Shown: positions 63,923-64,000 of the stretch, piece by piece
How positions within the stretch are numbered: position 1 is the stretch's first letter
Layout: every line of letters begins with the position of its first letter
Assembly: GCA_027922465.2 (NCBI GenBank)
Contig: BQMF02000064.1
Location: 434,001-498,000 of the forward strand
Reading direction: 5' to 3'
Origin: Turritopsis dohrnii
Lineage: Eukaryota; Cnidaria; Hydrozoa; Anthoathecata; Oceaniidae
DNA: 64,000 bases
Notes under the pieces: model-generated
Seen by the model: the letters and a program-made list of their open reading frames with translations, nothing else
Databases searched by the model: none
Told to the model about the DNA's origin: nothing
Position numbers and translations under genes: made by a program

Positions 63923-64000
63923 GTAAGTGTTGGATTGTTTTGTCATTTATCTGAGCTGTCTTTTCTAACCTATCCTGTTGTACAGTTATAGGTATAAGGT

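Overview
This is nuclear DNA from an animal. Genes have many short exons with GT-AG introns, the protein families are typical of metazoans, intergenic DNA is AT-rich, and transposon remnants of many superfamilies are packed between and inside genes. The mix of elements (Ginger-like, TTAA-target THAP-bearing, hAT, pogo/Tc1, LINE and tyrosine-recombinase remnants) together with the gene content suggests a marine invertebrate, most likely a cnidarian. The species cannot be fixed from sequence alone.

Layout. 1-8.1 kb is repeats: a broken LINE reverse transcriptase, an IS630/Tc1-type transposase with a late frameshift, an almost intact 3.2-kb Ginger1-like transposon whose single ORF joins a Gypsy-type integrase, an F-box-like segment and a Ulp1-type protease, then a six-unit 43-bp tandem array. 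8.6-15.8 kb (minus) is a complete 15-exon FAM135 gene (DUF3657 plus a DUF676 lipase-like domain; 991 aa reconstructed). 16-24 kb is mostly gene-poor. 24.1-29.0 kb (plus) is a complete 10-exon HAD phosphatase of the PGP/PDXP family (301 aa); its largest intron holds a GC-richer remnant with a tyrosine-recombinase signature and a palindrome split by 33 Gs. 29.96-30.89 kb (plus) is an intronless gene for a secreted protein with a peptidoglycan-binding-like domain and an L,D-transpeptidase (YkuD) domain, bacterial-type architecture in an animal context. 32.2-43.2 kb (minus) is a complete 9-exon SMAP-type ArfGAP gene (485 aa); its 7.2-kb first intron is filled with nested transposons. 43.9-49.4 kb continues the nest with a hAT element and two elements built around dense short subterminal repeats. 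50-57.8 kb is AT-rich with little recognisable content. 57.8 kb to the end (plus) is the 5' coding part of a large, serine-rich, probably disordered protein that runs off the window.

The host genes are functionally unrelated: FAM135 (putative lipase-like), PGP/PDXP (small-molecule phosphatase), SMAP (Arf GTPase activation in vesicle traffic), the secreted YkuD protein (possible cell-wall or bacterial interaction) and the large Ser-rich protein. All exon coordinates were deduced by eye from splice sites, reading phase and family similarity; no alignment could be run.
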